The position numbers were made by a program, and so were the translations under genes. The notes under the pieces are model-generated. The model was not told the DNA's origin. It saw nothing but the letters and a program-made list of their open reading frames with translations, and made no database searches. A DNA stretch of 64,000 nt from Enterococcus caccae ATCC BAA-1240 (GTDB taxonomy: Bacteria > Bacillota > Bacilli > Lactobacillales > Enterococcaceae), in NCBI RefSeq assembly GCF_000407145.1, contig NZ_KE136472.1, positions 1,035,658 through 1,099,657 of the forward strand, read 5' to 3'. This document shows positions 1 to 9,917 of this stretch, piece by piece (the stretch's first letter is position 1; each line of letters starts with the position of its first letter).

Positions 1-815
1 CCGAATATTTTTACTGTCCCACCCATTAAACGTATTTCTTCCAAAGCATTATCAAGTAATTTTTGTGGTTTTTGAACATTGATGTCGATTAAAAAGAAAT
101 ATTCTCCCAAAGTTGTTTTCAGTGGACGAGATTCAATTTTACTTAAATCAATATCTCGCCAACTAAATACAGATAGCGCTTTATGCAATGCACCTGGCAT
201 ATTATTTGGCATCGTTAAAGCAATTGTCAGCTTATGGTCTGCAGATTTAATGGGTAAATCAATTTTTTCAGCTCCTAATACCCAAAATCTAGTTTGATTG
301 ATTGCAACATCTTGAATGTCCCTCCCGACAATTTCAAGTTCATAGGTCTCAGCAGATAATTTGGGCGCAATGGCGGCGATTTTTTGCTCTGGATGACTGG
401 CAACAAAACTCGCCGCATATGCTGTAGAAGGAGTTGATTCAAGCTCAGCCATTGGAAAATATCTGCGGATAAATTCCTGTGATTGTGCTAACGCTTGTGG
501 ATGAGACAATATCTTTGTCGTTTCTAACCAAGTATCACGATTATTTTTAGACACCATCAATTGTTGATAGATTGGTAAAACAATTTCCGCACCAACTGGA
601 ATGGTCGTTTGATGAAAAAGATAATCTACAGTTGTATTCACAGATCCCTCAATCGTGTTTTCGATTGGTACAACGCCTAATTCAACCTCACCAAATTCAA
701 CTCCTTTGATACAGGCTGGGATTGAATGATAGGAAACTAATTCATCATCAGGAAAAGCAGTTTTTGTTGCATTATGAGTAAAAGAAGCTTCTGGACCTAA
801 AAAACCGACTTTCAT
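1..815 (-). CDS. pheA: Prephenate dehydratase (3' end beyond window)
   Basis: Converts prephenate to phenylpyruvate, the phenylalanine-specific branch step. The start is the ATG at 813-815 behind GTGAGCC-type sequence; about 271 codons are visible and no stop is reached, so the C-terminus lies outside the window. The N-terminal part shows the catalytic-domain opening KVGFLGPEASFTH and the PIENTIEGSV motif near residues 50-60. The C-terminal part shows an ACT domain with PGAL and ESRP motifs, which in this family bind phenylalanine for feedback inhibition. It is the last visible gene of the aro operon, 12 bases after aroK, and has no chorismate mutase domain in the visible part. Confidence 0.95.
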   Translation of the reverse strand, partial: MKVGFLGPEASFTHNATKTAFPDDELVSYHSIPACIKGVEFGEVELGVVPIENTIEGSVNTTVDYLFHQTTIPVGAEIVLPIYQQLMVSKNNRDTWLETTKILSHPQALAQSQEFIRRYFPMAELESTPSTAYAASFVASHPEQKIAAIAPKLSAETYELEIVGRDIQDVAINQTRFWVLGAEKIDLPIKSADHKLTIALTMPNNMPGALHKALSVFSWRDIDLSKIESRPLKTTLGEYFFLIDINVQKPQKLLDNALEEIRLMGGTVKIF

Positions 816-827
816 TGGCTCACCTAC

Positions 828-1328
828 TTATATATTCTCTAAAATTTCGCTTACGATTTCTTCTGGCGTTCGATTATCTGTAGGAACAACTAAACTAGCA
901 CTTTCCTCATAGAAAGGAATACGAGGTTCAAATACCTGCCTAATCTCTTCTGGAGATTTCGATACAACCAAAGGTCTAACCGTAGTATGGTCGTGTTTTA
1001 ACCGAGGGATAAAAACTTCAGGTTTAGTCTGTAAATAAACTACAGGTGCCATTTGTTTTAGAAGTTCTCGATTTTCCGATCTCATAACAATGCCTCCACC
1101 AGTTGAAACTACTTGATTATGATCAAGATAGCGTTTCAAGACATTGGTTTCTTTTTCTCTAAAAGCTTCTTCACCGTGTAAATCGAAATACTCTTGGATC
1201 GTCATCCCGATTTCTTCAACAATCTTATCATCAAAATCGATGTGTTCCATACCTGTTTTTTCTGAAAGCAGTCTTCCAACCGTTGTTTTCCCTGCTCCCA
1301 TAAAACCAATTAAAATAATTCCCTTCAT
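828..1328 (-). CDS. aroK: Shikimate kinase
   Basis: Phosphorylates shikimate to shikimate-3-phosphate with ATP, in the cytosol. Walker A GFMGAGKTT lies at residues 8-16, the substrate-binding acidic pair in HIDFDD at about 29-34, and the GGG loop (STGGGIV) near residue 78. At 166 aa it matches the usual length of the family. I place the start at the second of two in-frame ATGs (1328 rather than 1334), because GGAGG then sits 7 bases upstream instead of touching the codon. It lies between aroA and pheA in the same operon, with gaps of 12-14 bases, so cotranscription is very likely. Confidence 0.95.
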   Translation of the reverse strand: MKGIILIGFMGAGKTTVGRLLSEKTGMEHIDFDDKIVEEIGMTIQEYFDLHGEEAFREKETNVLKRYLDHNQVVSTGGGIVMRSENRELLKQMAPVVYLQTKPEVFIPRLKHDHTTVRPLVVSKSPEEIRQVFEPRIPFYEESASLVVPTDNRTPEEIVSEILENI

Positions 1329-1342
1329 CTTCATTCCTCCGC

Positions 1343-2650
<1,308 letters not shown>

Positions 2651-2752
2651 CTAGCAGCATTTTCCTAACTCGTAGAAAATTAGAAAAAACCTATCTGAAT
2701 TGATTATCTTTCAGTTGTATTTCTTTTTAAACGAAAAATTTTTTACATAATC

Positions 2753-3850
2753 TTATTTTTCATAACACAAGTAATCAGTCTCTTTTTCAATTAATTCTTT
2801 TGCTTTCTCTAAATCTTCTTGGCGTTTAAAGGTTAATTGTAAAATACCATATATATCCTCACGAGTTTCAAGAATTTTCAAATTAATCAATGATAACTTC
2901 GCTTTGCCAAGTAAACCAGTTATTTCTGCAATAACCCCAGGAACATCGGGCACATCAACAAATAAATCATGAAAGGCTGGAATTGCCCCTTCTTTGTGAA
3001 CTGGCATCTGATTTCTCGTTTCTTTCGCTTCATAGAAAAACTGATAAATAGCTTCTTTATTTTCTGTTTGAATCCAACTTGAAACTTGTTCCATTTCATT
3101 TTGCCATAAGTTCATTAATTCTAGTAAGGTTTCTTTGTTACTCAATAGAATATCGGTCCACATTTGTGGGTCGGAAGAAGCAATTCGTGTTATGTCACGA
3201 AAACCACCAGCCGCTAATTGTCGGGAACGTGGATGTTCTTCATTAAAAACTTTACTTTGGTTGACTAATCCAGCTGCAATAATATGGGGTAAGTGACTAA
3301 GCATTCCTGTAATTTGATCATGTTCTTCCGCTGTAAGAATGACAAATTTTGCTCGAGTTCCTTTTAACAATTTTTGCAATTGGTGAATCTGATGTTCATG
3401 TTTTTTTTCCGAGGAAGCTAAAATATAGTACGCATTTTCAAACAAATTTTCATCTGCTGCAGTCACACCAGATTTATGTGAACCTGCCATTGGGTGACCA
3501 CCAATAAATGTCTTTAGTCCAGCTTTTTTTGCGGATTCAATAATTTCTAATTTTGTACTACCAACATCAGAAATAATCACGTCTTGTTTTAACGGCAATG
3601 TTCCTAGTACTTTTAACTGTTGGAGCATACTTTTCACAGGAGTACACAAAAAAATAACATCTGCTTGAACCGCTGCTTGTTCAATGGTTCCCCCCTTTTG
3701 ATCAATGATTTTTCGTTTTAAAGCAAAATCTTCTGAGCTTGCTTGATTATCCAATCCCATAATCTCTACTGAGGGATGCTCTTTTTTTATGCATAATGCT
3801 AGTGAACTACCGATCAACCCTAGACCGATAATCAAAATTTTTGTATTCAT
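2753..3850 (-). CDS. tyrA: Prephenate dehydrogenase with ACT domain
   Basis: Oxidatively decarboxylates prephenate to 4-hydroxyphenylpyruvate, the tyrosine branch step. The NAD-binding Rossmann motif GLGLIGSS is at residues 9-16, the catalytic-histidine motif GGHPMAGSHKSG at about 117-128, and a C-terminal ACT domain from about residue 295 (VPDVPGVIAEITGLLG). ACT domains in this family usually confer tyrosine feedback inhibition. The ATG is preceded by GGAGAGTG at a spacing of 7. It lies between aroC (28 bases upstream) and aroA. That the operon contains both tyrA and pheA fits the Tyr/Phe content of the leader peptide upstream of aroE. Confidence 0.95.
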   Translation of the reverse strand: MNTKILIIGLGLIGSSLALCIKKEHPSVEIMGLDNQASSEDFALKRKIIDQKGGTIEQAAVQADVIFLCTPVKSMLQQLKVLGTLPLKQDVIISDVGSTKLEIIESAKKAGLKTFIGGHPMAGSHKSGVTAADENLFENAYYILASSEKKHEHQIHQLQKLLKGTRAKFVILTAEEHDQITGMLSHLPHIIAAGLVNQSKVFNEEHPRSRQLAAGGFRDITRIASSDPQMWTDILLSNKETLLELMNLWQNEMEQVSSWIQTENKEAIYQFFYEAKETRNQMPVHKEGAIPAFHDLFVDVPDVPGVIAEITGLLGKAKLSLINLKILETREDIYGILQLTFKRQEDLEKAKELIEKETDYLCYEK

Positions 3851-3878
3851 ATCGCTTCACTCTCCATTTTTTAGTTCA

Positions 3879-5045
3879 TTAAAACGTTTGAGTATAGCGA
3901 CGGTAAGATTCTACTTCTTCTTTCATTTGTGCGAAAGCATCACTACCAAATTTTTCCAGCATTGCTTGAGCGACTTCTGTAGCTACAACTGCTTCACAGA
4001 CTACACTTGCTGCTGGTACTGCTGTACTATCAGAACGTTCTACGCTTGCTTTATATGGCTCTTTTGTGTCGATGTTGACACTTTGCAAAGGTTTGTACAA
4101 TGTTGGAATAGGTTTCATCACGCCTCTAACAATAATGGGCATTCCATTTGTCATTCCACCTTCAAAGCCGCCTAAATTGTTCGATGTTCTCGTATAGCCA
4201 GTTGCTTCATTCCAAACGATTTCATCCATGACTTGACTGCCTGGTTTAAAGCCCATTTCAAAACCAATCCCAAATTCAACGCCTTTAAACGCGTTAATAC
4301 TTGTCACAGCTTGGGCAATTTTTGCATCCAGTTTGCGATCCCATTGAACATAACTGCCTAATCCAATTGGCACTCCGCCAACAACAACTTCTACAACGCC
4401 GCCGATTGTATCACCATTTTTCTTTGTTTTATCAATTAAATCTCTAATATCTTGCTCAACTGATGGATCAAGTACGCGAACATCGGAATTTTCTGACCGT
4501 TCTTGGATTTCTTTTACGGTCAAATTATTCGGAATCTCCGCTTTGATTCCACCTAAAATGGCCACATGACCCGCAACTTCGATATTTAATTCCTTTAGCA
4601 GTTTTTTAGCAACTGCACCAATCGCAACACGCATTGTTGTTTCTCTAGCTGAGGAACGCTCTAAAACATTTCTAAGATCATCGTGCTGGTACTTGATACC
4701 TCCGACTAAATCGGCATGACCTGGGCGTGGTTTATTCACTCGTCGGATTTTTTTCTCCTTTTCAGAAACTTCTTCGATCGACATAACAGATGTCCAATTT
4801 TTCCAGTCTTTATTTTCAACGACTAGTGTCAGTGGTGAACCTAAAGTCTTCCCATGACGAATGCCAGATGTAATTCTTACTTGATCTTTTTCGATCAACA
4901 TTCTGCCGCCACGGCCGTAACCACCTTGTCTTCTTGCTAATTCTAAGTTAATATCTTCTGGCGATAAAGGCATGCCTGCTGGTAAACCTTCTATGATTGC
5001 CGTTAACTCTGGTCCGTGTGATTCTCCCGCCGTAATAAAACGCAT
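3879..5045 (-). CDS. aroC: Chorismate synthase
   Basis: Eliminates phosphate from EPSP to form chorismate, using reduced FMN. The 388-aa protein carries the family signatures: [11 protein letters not shown] at the N-terminus, [12 protein letters not shown] at about residues 39-50, the RPGHADL region near 108, and GGMTNGMPI with downstream [13 protein letters not shown] in the C-terminal part. The ATG at 5045 follows TAGGAGGAG at good spacing. It sits 11 bases after aroB, and the tyrA start follows 28 bases after its stop, so it is in the middle of the operon. I see nothing unusual in it. Confidence 0.96.
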   Translation of the reverse strand: MRFITAGESHGPELTAIIEGLPAGMPLSPEDINLELARRQGGYGRGGRMLIEKDQVRITSGIRHGKTLGSPLTLVVENKDWKNWTSVMSIEEVSEKEKKIRRVNKPRPGHADLVGGIKYQHDDLRNVLERSSARETTMRVAIGAVAKKLLKELNIEVAGHVAILGGIKAEIPNNLTVKEIQERSENSDVRVLDPSVEQDIRDLIDKTKKNGDTIGGVVEVVVGGVPIGLGSYVQWDRKLDAKIAQAVTSINAFKGVEFGIGFEMGFKPGSQVMDEIVWNEATGYTRTSNNLGGFEGGMTNGMPIIVRGVMKPIPTLYKPLQSVNIDTKEPYKASVERSDSTAVPAASVVCEAVVATEVAQAMLEKFGSDAFAQMKEEVESYRRYTQTF

Positions 5046-5056
5046 ATAATCTCCTC

Positions 5057-6118
5057 CTAATCTAAATAACTCTTCATTTCTTCAATTGGAATACGAACGA
5101 TTTTAGCTTTACCAATCGTTTCTAATAAAATAATATTGATTTTCCCGCCTCGTGTCTTTTTATCATGAGTTAGTGCTTTATACAATTGTTCTTGATTCCA
5201 CTGCTCTGAAATAATAGGCAAATGAAATTTTTGAATCATTTTATCTAATTGTTCGGTCGTTCCTTCGGGTGTCAATCCCTTGGTTTCAGCAATTTTTGTG
5301 ATTTGACTCATTCCGATTGCAACCCCTTCGCCATGCGTTAAATTACCGTACCCAACGGTATTTTCTAGTGCATGGCCGATCGTATGACCAAAATTAAGGA
5401 GTAAACGAACCCCATTATCTAACTCATCTTCTTCAACGACTTCTCGTTTGATTTTGCAACAAGCAGCAATAATTTCTGTCGCATGTGCAATTAGATCCTG
5501 TTCGTCAGTTAAAGTATCAAGCTTGTGCCAAAGGTCCTTGTCTGCTATCGCAGCAGATTTAATAATTTCAGCAATTCCTTCTTGAATGCGCCTTACTTCT
5601 AACGTGTTTAAAGTATCTGGATCGATCAAAACCCCATCTGGTTGAGCAAATGTTCCTACTAGGTTTTTAGCTTTTGTCGTATTAACAGCGGTTTTTCCGC
5701 CAATACTACTATCTACTTGAGCTAATAACGTCGTTGGAACTTGTAAGAAATGAAGTCCACGCATATACGTTGAAGCAACAAATCCTGCAAGATCTCCAAC
5801 CACACCACCACCTAAAGCAAGGATGCCATCACTTCTAGTCAAGCCTTCATCTGCAAGAAAATCGTAAATTTCGGCTGCTACTAACAAGCTTTTACTTTGT
5901 TCACCCGCTTCAATCACAAAAGTGGAAACTTCAAAACCTGCTTTCTTCAAGCTATTTTGAACTTGATTGCCATATAATGGATGAACATTCGTATCAGTAA
6001 TGATCACGACTTTTTGAGGTGACCACAATTCTCTTGCCCAAAAACCGATTTCTTTCAACAAACCTTTTTTAATGGATAAATCATAAGAATGATTGGGTAA
6101 TGTTACTGTGAGTTTCAT
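5057..6118 (-). CDS. aroB: 3-dehydroquinate synthase
   Basis: Converts DAHP to 3-dehydroquinate, an NAD- and metal-dependent reaction. The 353-aa protein shows the NAD loop [13 protein letters not shown] near residue 100, the [21 protein letters not shown] region, and the metal ligands expected of the family: Glu in EGIAEIIK, His in [10 protein letters not shown] and His in [10 protein letters not shown] longer reading frame opens with TTG at 6127, but AGGAG lies 9 bases before the ATG at 6118, so I start there. It is the third gene of the operon, between aroF and aroC. A divergent homologue without these ligands lies at 16079-17125. Confidence 0.95.
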   Translation of the reverse strand: MKLTVTLPNHSYDLSIKKGLLKEIGFWARELWSPQKVVIITDTNVHPLYGNQVQNSLKKAGFEVSTFVIEAGEQSKSLLVAAEIYDFLADEGLTRSDGILALGGGVVGDLAGFVASTYMRGLHFLQVPTTLLAQVDSSIGGKTAVNTTKAKNLVGTFAQPDGVLIDPDTLNTLEVRRIQEGIAEIIKSAAIADKDLWHKLDTLTDEQDLIAHATEIIAACCKIKREVVEEDELDNGVRLLLNFGHTIGHALENTVGYGNLTHGEGVAIGMSQITKIAETKGLTPEGTTEQLDKMIQKFHLPIISEQWNQEQLYKALTHDKKTRGGKINIILLETIGKAKIVRIPIEEMKSYLD

Positions 6119-6184
6119 TTGATTCAACTCCTATTTTTATTAAAGAGCAAACTAAACCTTCAATTAAGCTCGTTTTATTTAAAT

Positions 6185-7210
6185 TTATTCCTCTAAAGCA
6201 TTGATTTCTTTCATTGCTTTTTCGATAATATGAACTTCTTTCATCATACGCATGTATGTTTTTTCATTTAATGATTGTGGTCCGTCAGACCACGCATTAA
6301 TTGGATCTGGGTGAATTTCAACAATTAAACCATCAGCTCCTGCAGCAACTCCTGCACGTGCCATTGAAGGAACTAGATCCCAAATTCCTACACCATGACT
6401 TGGGTCAACAATGATTGGAAAATGACTTAATTTTTTGATTAACGGAACAGCACTTAAATCAAGTGTATTACGTGTTGCTGTTTCGTAGGTACGAATGCCA
6501 CGTTCAATGAAAATCACATTAAAGTTTCCTTGAGCAGCGATGTATTCAGCTGCATTTAACCACTCATCAATTGTACCAGAAATACCACGTTTTAAGCCAA
6601 TTGGTTTACCCGTTTTCCCAACTGCTTGCAATAATTTGAAGTTTTGCATATTTCTTGCACCAATTTGTAAAATATCACTGTATTCCGCGATCATATCGAT
6701 ATGAGCTTCGTCCATCACTTCTGTAATAACCTTCATGTCAAATTCGTCTGCTGCTTGACGAATGTATTTTAATCCCTCTTCTTCTAAGCCTTGGAAAGCG
6801 TAAGGAGATGTTCTTGGCTTAAACGCACCGCCACGTAAAATCGTTGCGCCGCCTGCTTTCGCGATTCTAGCACATTCACGGATTTGCTCTAAACTTTCGA
6901 TTGAACAAGGTCCTGCCATCATCGTCATACTTCCATCACCTATCTTAACACCGTCAACATCAACAACTGTGTTTTCTGGATGAAATTCTCGACTTGTTAA
7001 TTTGTATGTTAAGGAAATTCTTACTGCGTTTTCAACACCGTCGTAACTATTGAATGCTACATCTTGCATTTTTCTTGTGTCACCGACCAAACCAATGATT
7101 GTTTGCTCTTTTCCTTCACTCAAATGAACTTCTAGTCCCTCTTTTTTTACTCGTTCGATCACCGATTTGATTTGTGCCTTTGTTGCTTCTGATTTCATAA
7201 TTACGATCAT
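6185..7210 (-). CDS. aroF: 3-deoxy-7-phosphoheptulonate (DAHP) synthase, type I-beta
   Basis: Condenses PEP and erythrose-4-phosphate, the committed step of aromatic synthesis. The 341-aa protein has an N-terminal ferredoxin-like domain (about residues 1-90), then a TIM barrel with MAGPCSIES near 99, KPRTSPYAFQG and the VDPSHGVG metal and substrate motif. In characterised relatives such as the Thermotoga enzyme, the ferredoxin-like domain gives feedback control by Tyr or Phe; that it does so here is inference. GGAGAG lies 7 bases before the ATG. Second gene of the operon, 29 bases after aroE. Confidence 0.95.
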   Translation of the reverse strand: MIVIMKSEATKAQIKSVIERVKKEGLEVHLSEGKEQTIIGLVGDTRKMQDVAFNSYDGVENAVRISLTYKLTSREFHPENTVVDVDGVKIGDGSMTMMAGPCSIESLEQIRECARIAKAGGATILRGGAFKPRTSPYAFQGLEEEGLKYIRQAADEFDMKVITEVMDEAHIDMIAEYSDILQIGARNMQNFKLLQAVGKTGKPIGLKRGISGTIDEWLNAAEYIAAQGNFNVIFIERGIRTYETATRNTLDLSAVPLIKKLSHFPIIVDPSHGVGIWDLVPSMARAGVAAGADGLIVEIHPDPINAWSDGPQSLNEKTYMRMMKEVHIIEKAMKEINALEE

Positions 7211-7239
7211 GTATATTCTCTCCTTCAGTTAATTCTAAT

Positions 7240-8109
7240 TTAGTTGTTTTCAATAATTGGTTTTACGATTTCTATTGGCATTTCTTGACCTGTCCATTTT
7301 TCAAATGCTGCAGCTCCTTGATATAGCAGCATGCCTAAACCATTGTTCGTTTTAGCACCACGTAAACGAGCTTGTTTTAGAAATTCTGTTTCTCTAGGGG
7401 TGTAGATGACATCGCACACCGCTAAATCCGAACGAATGATAGAGAAATCTTGAATCGGTGTTTGGTTTTCTAGTGGTTTCATTCCGACACCAGTTGCATT
7501 TAATAGTAGTGCACTTTCAGCCACATCTTTAGCTAAACTATGTTCGTCAGATAAATCGTTTAAAGTGATAGCGCAGTTTGTATTTTCTGAAATATAGGCT
7601 AATTTCTCTTTGATTTTTTCGTAAAAATCATCTTTTCGGTTATAGACTGTGATCTCTTTAACACCATCTAAGGCGGCTTGAACAATAATTGCAGTAGCGG
7701 CACCGCCTGCTCCGATAATCGTCATTTTTTTGCCGATGATATCAACCTCAATGTCTTGCAAGCTTCTCATGAATCCTGTGCCATCGGTGTTATGCCCTGT
7801 CAACTTACCATGATCATTAGTAATAGTATTGACTGCACCAATCAGGCGAGCGGCTTCGCTTAGCTCATCCATATACTCAACAGCTAAGATTTTATTTGGC
7901 ATTGATAAATTTGCACCAATCATGTCTAAGTTCTTGATTGAATCGATAGCTTGCTTCAACCCATCTGTCCCCACTTCAAAAGCAAGATATACTGCGTCAA
8001 TTTCTAATGTTTGAAAAGCTGTGTTATGGATCATTGGTGATACACTGTGACGAATCGGTGTAGCAAATAATGCAGCCAGTCTAGTGTGGCCTGTGATCGT
8101 GTTTTCCAT
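7240..8109 (-). CDS. aroE: Shikimate dehydrogenase
   Basis: Reduces 3-dehydroshikimate to shikimate with NADPH. The shikimate-binding motif SVSPMIHN is near residue 23, the catalytic Lys lies in LSMPNK near 72, the NTDGTGF motif near 105, and the NADP loop GAGGAATA near 135. The reading frame can be extended to 8145, but that stretch overlaps the terminator U-tract of the leader. The ATG at 8107-8109 has a perfect AGGAGG 7 bases before it, giving 289 aa, the normal length. It is the first structural gene of the aro operon and directly follows the attenuator. Confidence 0.95.
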   Translation of the reverse strand: MENTITGHTRLAALFATPIRHSVSPMIHNTAFQTLEIDAVYLAFEVGTDGLKQAIDSIKNLDMIGANLSMPNKILAVEYMDELSEAARLIGAVNTITNDHGKLTGHNTDGTGFMRSLQDIEVDIIGKKMTIIGAGGAATAIIVQAALDGVKEITVYNRKDDFYEKIKEKLAYISENTNCAITLNDLSDEHSLAKDVAESALLLNATGVGMKPLENQTPIQDFSIIRSDLAVCDVIYTPRETEFLKQARLRGAKTNNGLGMLLYQGAAAFEKWTGQEMPIEIVKPIIENN

Positions 8110-8142
8110 CTTATTTCCTCCTAAAGAGTGATTTTTTTCAAA

Positions 8143-8191
8143 CAAAAAAGGTATTCACGTAAATTTTTAGAAAAATCTACAGTGAACACCT
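8143..8191 (-). terminator. Attenuator terminator of the aro operon
   Basis: On the minus strand the arms AGGTGTTCAC (8191-8182) and GTGAATACCT (8158-8149) pair perfectly apart from one G-U. The stem extends inward through GTAGATTTTT and AAAAATTTAC with one bulged base, leaving a two-base loop. A run of six T follows at 8149-8144. The hairpin lies between the promoter and aroE, so it must be read through for any operon expression. Confidence 0.9.
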
Positions 8192-8340
8192 CACAAAAAA
8201 TAGGTAATATAAAAGCCACTATAGATTTTCTCATCTACGCGGCTGAAAGTCATCTCAAAATCCCCTAGCCATCATAGATACAAACTTGCTAGTCTGCATC
8301 CATAATGTTTATGAATACAAACTCATCTAAAATAGCTAAA
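8143..8340 (-). promoter_or_regulatory. Leader RNA with six-segment attenuation ladder
   Basis: Reading the minus strand, six segments can pair in alternating, mutually exclusive ways. Segment 1 (8340-8324, the Tyr/Phe codons and stop of the leader peptide) pairs with segment 2 (8280-8264) at 16 of 17 positions including wobbles. Segment 2 (8279-8267) pairs with segment 3 (8244-8233), 12 pairs with one bulge. Segment 3 pairs with segment 4 (8226-8214), 12 pairs with one bulge and loop GAGAAA. Segment 4 (8231-8217) pairs with segment 5 (8184-8169), 15 pairs with one bulge. Segments 5 and 6 form the terminator. Segments 2 and 4 are near copies, ATCTATGATGGCT and ATCTATAGTGGCT. A ribosome stalled on segment 1 would favour 2:3 and 4:5 and so prevent the terminator. 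The pairings are seen by eye; the mechanism is inferred. Confidence 0.75.
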
Positions 8341-8385
8341 GTAATAATTATTCAGTTGTGATTGGTTATGCTTCATGGTTGTCAT
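8323..8385 (-). CDS. Leader peptide rich in Tyr and Phe
   Basis: A 20-codon reading frame begins with ATG at 8385, preceded by GGAG (8397-8394) at a spacing of 8, and stops with TGA at 8323. Its last seven residues are Y-Y-F-S-Y-F-R: five of the last seven codons are Tyr or Phe, and there is no Trp. It lies between the promoter and the attenuator of an operon that contains tyrA and pheA, the classic layout of a ribosome-stalling leader such as pheL of enteric bacteria. An internal ATG at codon 4 is a possible alternative start. Expression has not been shown. Confidence 0.75.
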   Translation of the reverse strand: MTTMKHNQSQLNNYYFSYFR

Positions 8386-8425
8386 ATGAATCACTCCGTA
8401 ACTGATTTATTTAAGAATTGTTCTC

Positions 8426-8454
8426 AGTATATACCTAGGAAAACTAAGTGTCAA
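8426..8454 (-). promoter_or_regulatory. Promoter of the aro operon
   Basis: Perfect -35 TTGACA (8454-8449), a 17-base spacer, and -10 TATACT (8431-8426) on the minus strand. Transcription would start near 8419, about 34 bases before the leader-peptide ATG and 310 bases before aroE. The promoter sits in the gap after the small gene ending at 8507. Confidence 0.85.
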
Positions 8455-8506
8455 CCTATTTTTCTTCTTGTTCTGATTTTTTTTTGTCTTTTTAAATTAA
8501 AAACCT

Positions 8507-8851
8507 TTAATTGCCGAGGTTTTGCCTGCTTTTTTTACTTTTATTTTCTTTTAGAAGATGTTTTACAGCTAAAACTGGATGATAAAGTAACATTCTTGGC
8601 CCAGAATATCTCATCACTTGTTTCATTTGCTCTTTATAATCCGGTCGATAACAATGTACAGGACACTGTTTACACGTTGGCTTTTCTTCTCCAAAACGAC
8701 AGACATCCAATCGAAGATGTGAATAAGACAATAACATTTGTTTATTAATCTTAGTTGCTTCGTGATTTTTATAATAGATATCGATCATTGCTCTAATAGT
8801 ACGTTTTTCTTCTTGTATTTTTGGTCCAGTATTCTTTTTTACCATTTCCAT
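8507..8851 (-). CDS. YgbA-like (nitrous oxide-stimulated promoter family) protein
   Basis: A 114-aa protein resembling the YgbA_NO family. The central cysteine-rich segment C-R-F-G-E-E-K-P-T-C-K-Q-C-P-V-H-C (about residues 51-67) looks like a metal- or cluster-binding site and is the feature I use for the assignment. Members of the family are small, often induced by nitrosative stress in enteric bacteria, and of unknown biochemical function. Two ATGs (codons 1 and 3) are possible starts. It lies 10 bases after the quinone oxidoreductase gene, so the two are probably cotranscribed; the aro promoter begins about 50 bases after its stop. Confidence 0.7.
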   Translation of the reverse strand: MEMVKKNTGPKIQEEKRTIRAMIDIYYKNHEATKINKQMLLSYSHLRLDVCRFGEEKPTCKQCPVHCYRPDYKEQMKQVMRYSGPRMLLYHPVLAVKHLLKENKSKKSRQNLGN

Positions 8852-8861
8852 CTCTCACTCT

Positions 8862-9842
8862 TCAGTCATTGATTTTTAAAATGATTTTCCCTTTATTTTT
8901 ATTGCTTCGCATATATTGATGTGCGTTTTCTACATCTTCAAGTGAAAAAACCGTATCTACAACTGGTTTTAGGTATCCAGTTTCAAAAAGTGAAGTTGTT
9001 TTATCCGAAAATTCTTTAGTCAGTTTTGCTTTATAGGAGTCACTTCTAGGTGTGAGTAAAGTTCCTTTGATAGCTATTCTTTTTTCTAATAGATCCATTA
9101 AATTTAGCTCTTTTATATTTGTACCACCTAAAATGCCAATAAGAATCAAACGACCATCGTAAGCAATACTAGCTAAATTTTGTTCCCAATAAGAGGCACC
9201 AATAAAATCTAAAATAACATCCACTCCTTGTCCAGTAGTCTCAGTCAAAACTCTTTTACTAAAATCTTCATCATGATAATTAATCACAACATCTGCTCCT
9301 AATGATCGACATAATTCAAGTTTATCAGATGAGCCAGCAGTGACAAAGATTTTCGCAGAAGTCAGTTGTTTGACTAGCTGAATTGCGGCACTTCCCACAC
9401 CACTAGCACCAGCATGTATCAAAACAGATTGATTCGGACCTAATTCGCCCAGCCAAAATAATGTTTGATATGCCGTCAAAAATACTTCTGGAATTGCCGC
9501 TCCTTCAACAAACGTTAATTGATCAGATAAAAGCATTGCATTACCAAGGCTCATCACAGCATACTCTGCATATCCACCGCCGTTTACAAGCCCCATTACA
9601 CGGCTTCCACAAGGGAATACATCAGAGTCACTTTCTACTACTGTTCCTGAAACTTCAACACCTAAAATGGTGTTCCCTTTTGGTAGCTTTCCTGTGTCTA
9701 TTGCCACTAAATCGGTACGATTGATGGCTGCGGCTTCAACTTTGATCAATAACTGGTTAGAAGTTCGTTCAGGTAATGCTGCATCTTTAGTCAGGTCTAA
9801 GATTGGTTGATTTTCCTTATAAGATAACTCGATAGCTCTCAT
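8862..9842 (-). CDS. Zinc-type alcohol dehydrogenase-like quinone oxidoreductase (MDR family)
   Basis: A 326-aa medium-chain dehydrogenase/reductase. The N-terminal GroES-like domain (to about residue 120) lacks the structural and catalytic zinc cysteines, typical of the quinone oxidoreductase/PIG3 branch. The Rossmann part shows the cofactor motif HAGASGVGSAAIQL near residue 143. It probably reduces quinones or enones with NADPH; the substrate cannot be read from the sequence. The start is supported by GAGGTG 6 bases before the ATG. It is transcribed with the YgbA-like gene downstream, and a terminator separates it from the gene upstream. Confidence 0.8.
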   Translation of the reverse strand: MRAIELSYKENQPILDLTKDAALPERTSNQLLIKVEAAAINRTDLVAIDTGKLPKGNTILGVEVSGTVVESDSDVFPCGSRVMGLVNGGGYAEYAVMSLGNAMLLSDQLTFVEGAAIPEVFLTAYQTLFWLGELGPNQSVLIHAGASGVGSAAIQLVKQLTSAKIFVTAGSSDKLELCRSLGADVVINYHDEDFSKRVLTETTGQGVDVILDFIGASYWEQNLASIAYDGRLILIGILGGTNIKELNLMDLLEKRIAIKGTLLTPRSDSYKAKLTKEFSDKTTSLFETGYLKPVVDTVFSLEDVENAHQYMRSNKNKGKIILKIND

Positions 9843-9867
9843 TTTTGCACCTCGCGATTTTAACGAA

Positions 9868-9903
9868 AAAACCGCAGAATCTTATGAAAAGAAATCTACG
9901 GTC
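9868..9903 (-). terminator. Rho-independent terminator after the 9918 gene
   Basis: On the minus strand ACCGTAGA and TCTGCGGT pair (one G-U), followed by six T. It separates the hypothetical gene upstream from the oxidoreductase gene. Confidence 0.75.
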
Positions 9904-9917
9904 CATTCGATTACATA

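Noticed and set aside
79-297. Plus-strand reading frame at the left edge
   Set aside because: It is antisense to the pheA ACT domain, has no ribosome site and no recognisable product.
3789-4175. Plus-strand frame over tyrA/aroC
   Set aside because: Shadow frame of tyrA and aroC; composition rich in Phe, Cys and Ser typical of antisense reading.
8110-8419. T-box riboswitch in the aro leader
   Set aside because: The conserved T-box antiterminator sequence (GGTGGNACCGCG) and specifier-loop AGTA motif are absent; only GCCGCG occurs by chance within segment 3.
8362-8748. Plus-strand frame opposite the aro promoter and ygbA-like gene
   Set aside because: It covers the promoter and a well-supported minus-strand gene and lacks a ribosome site.
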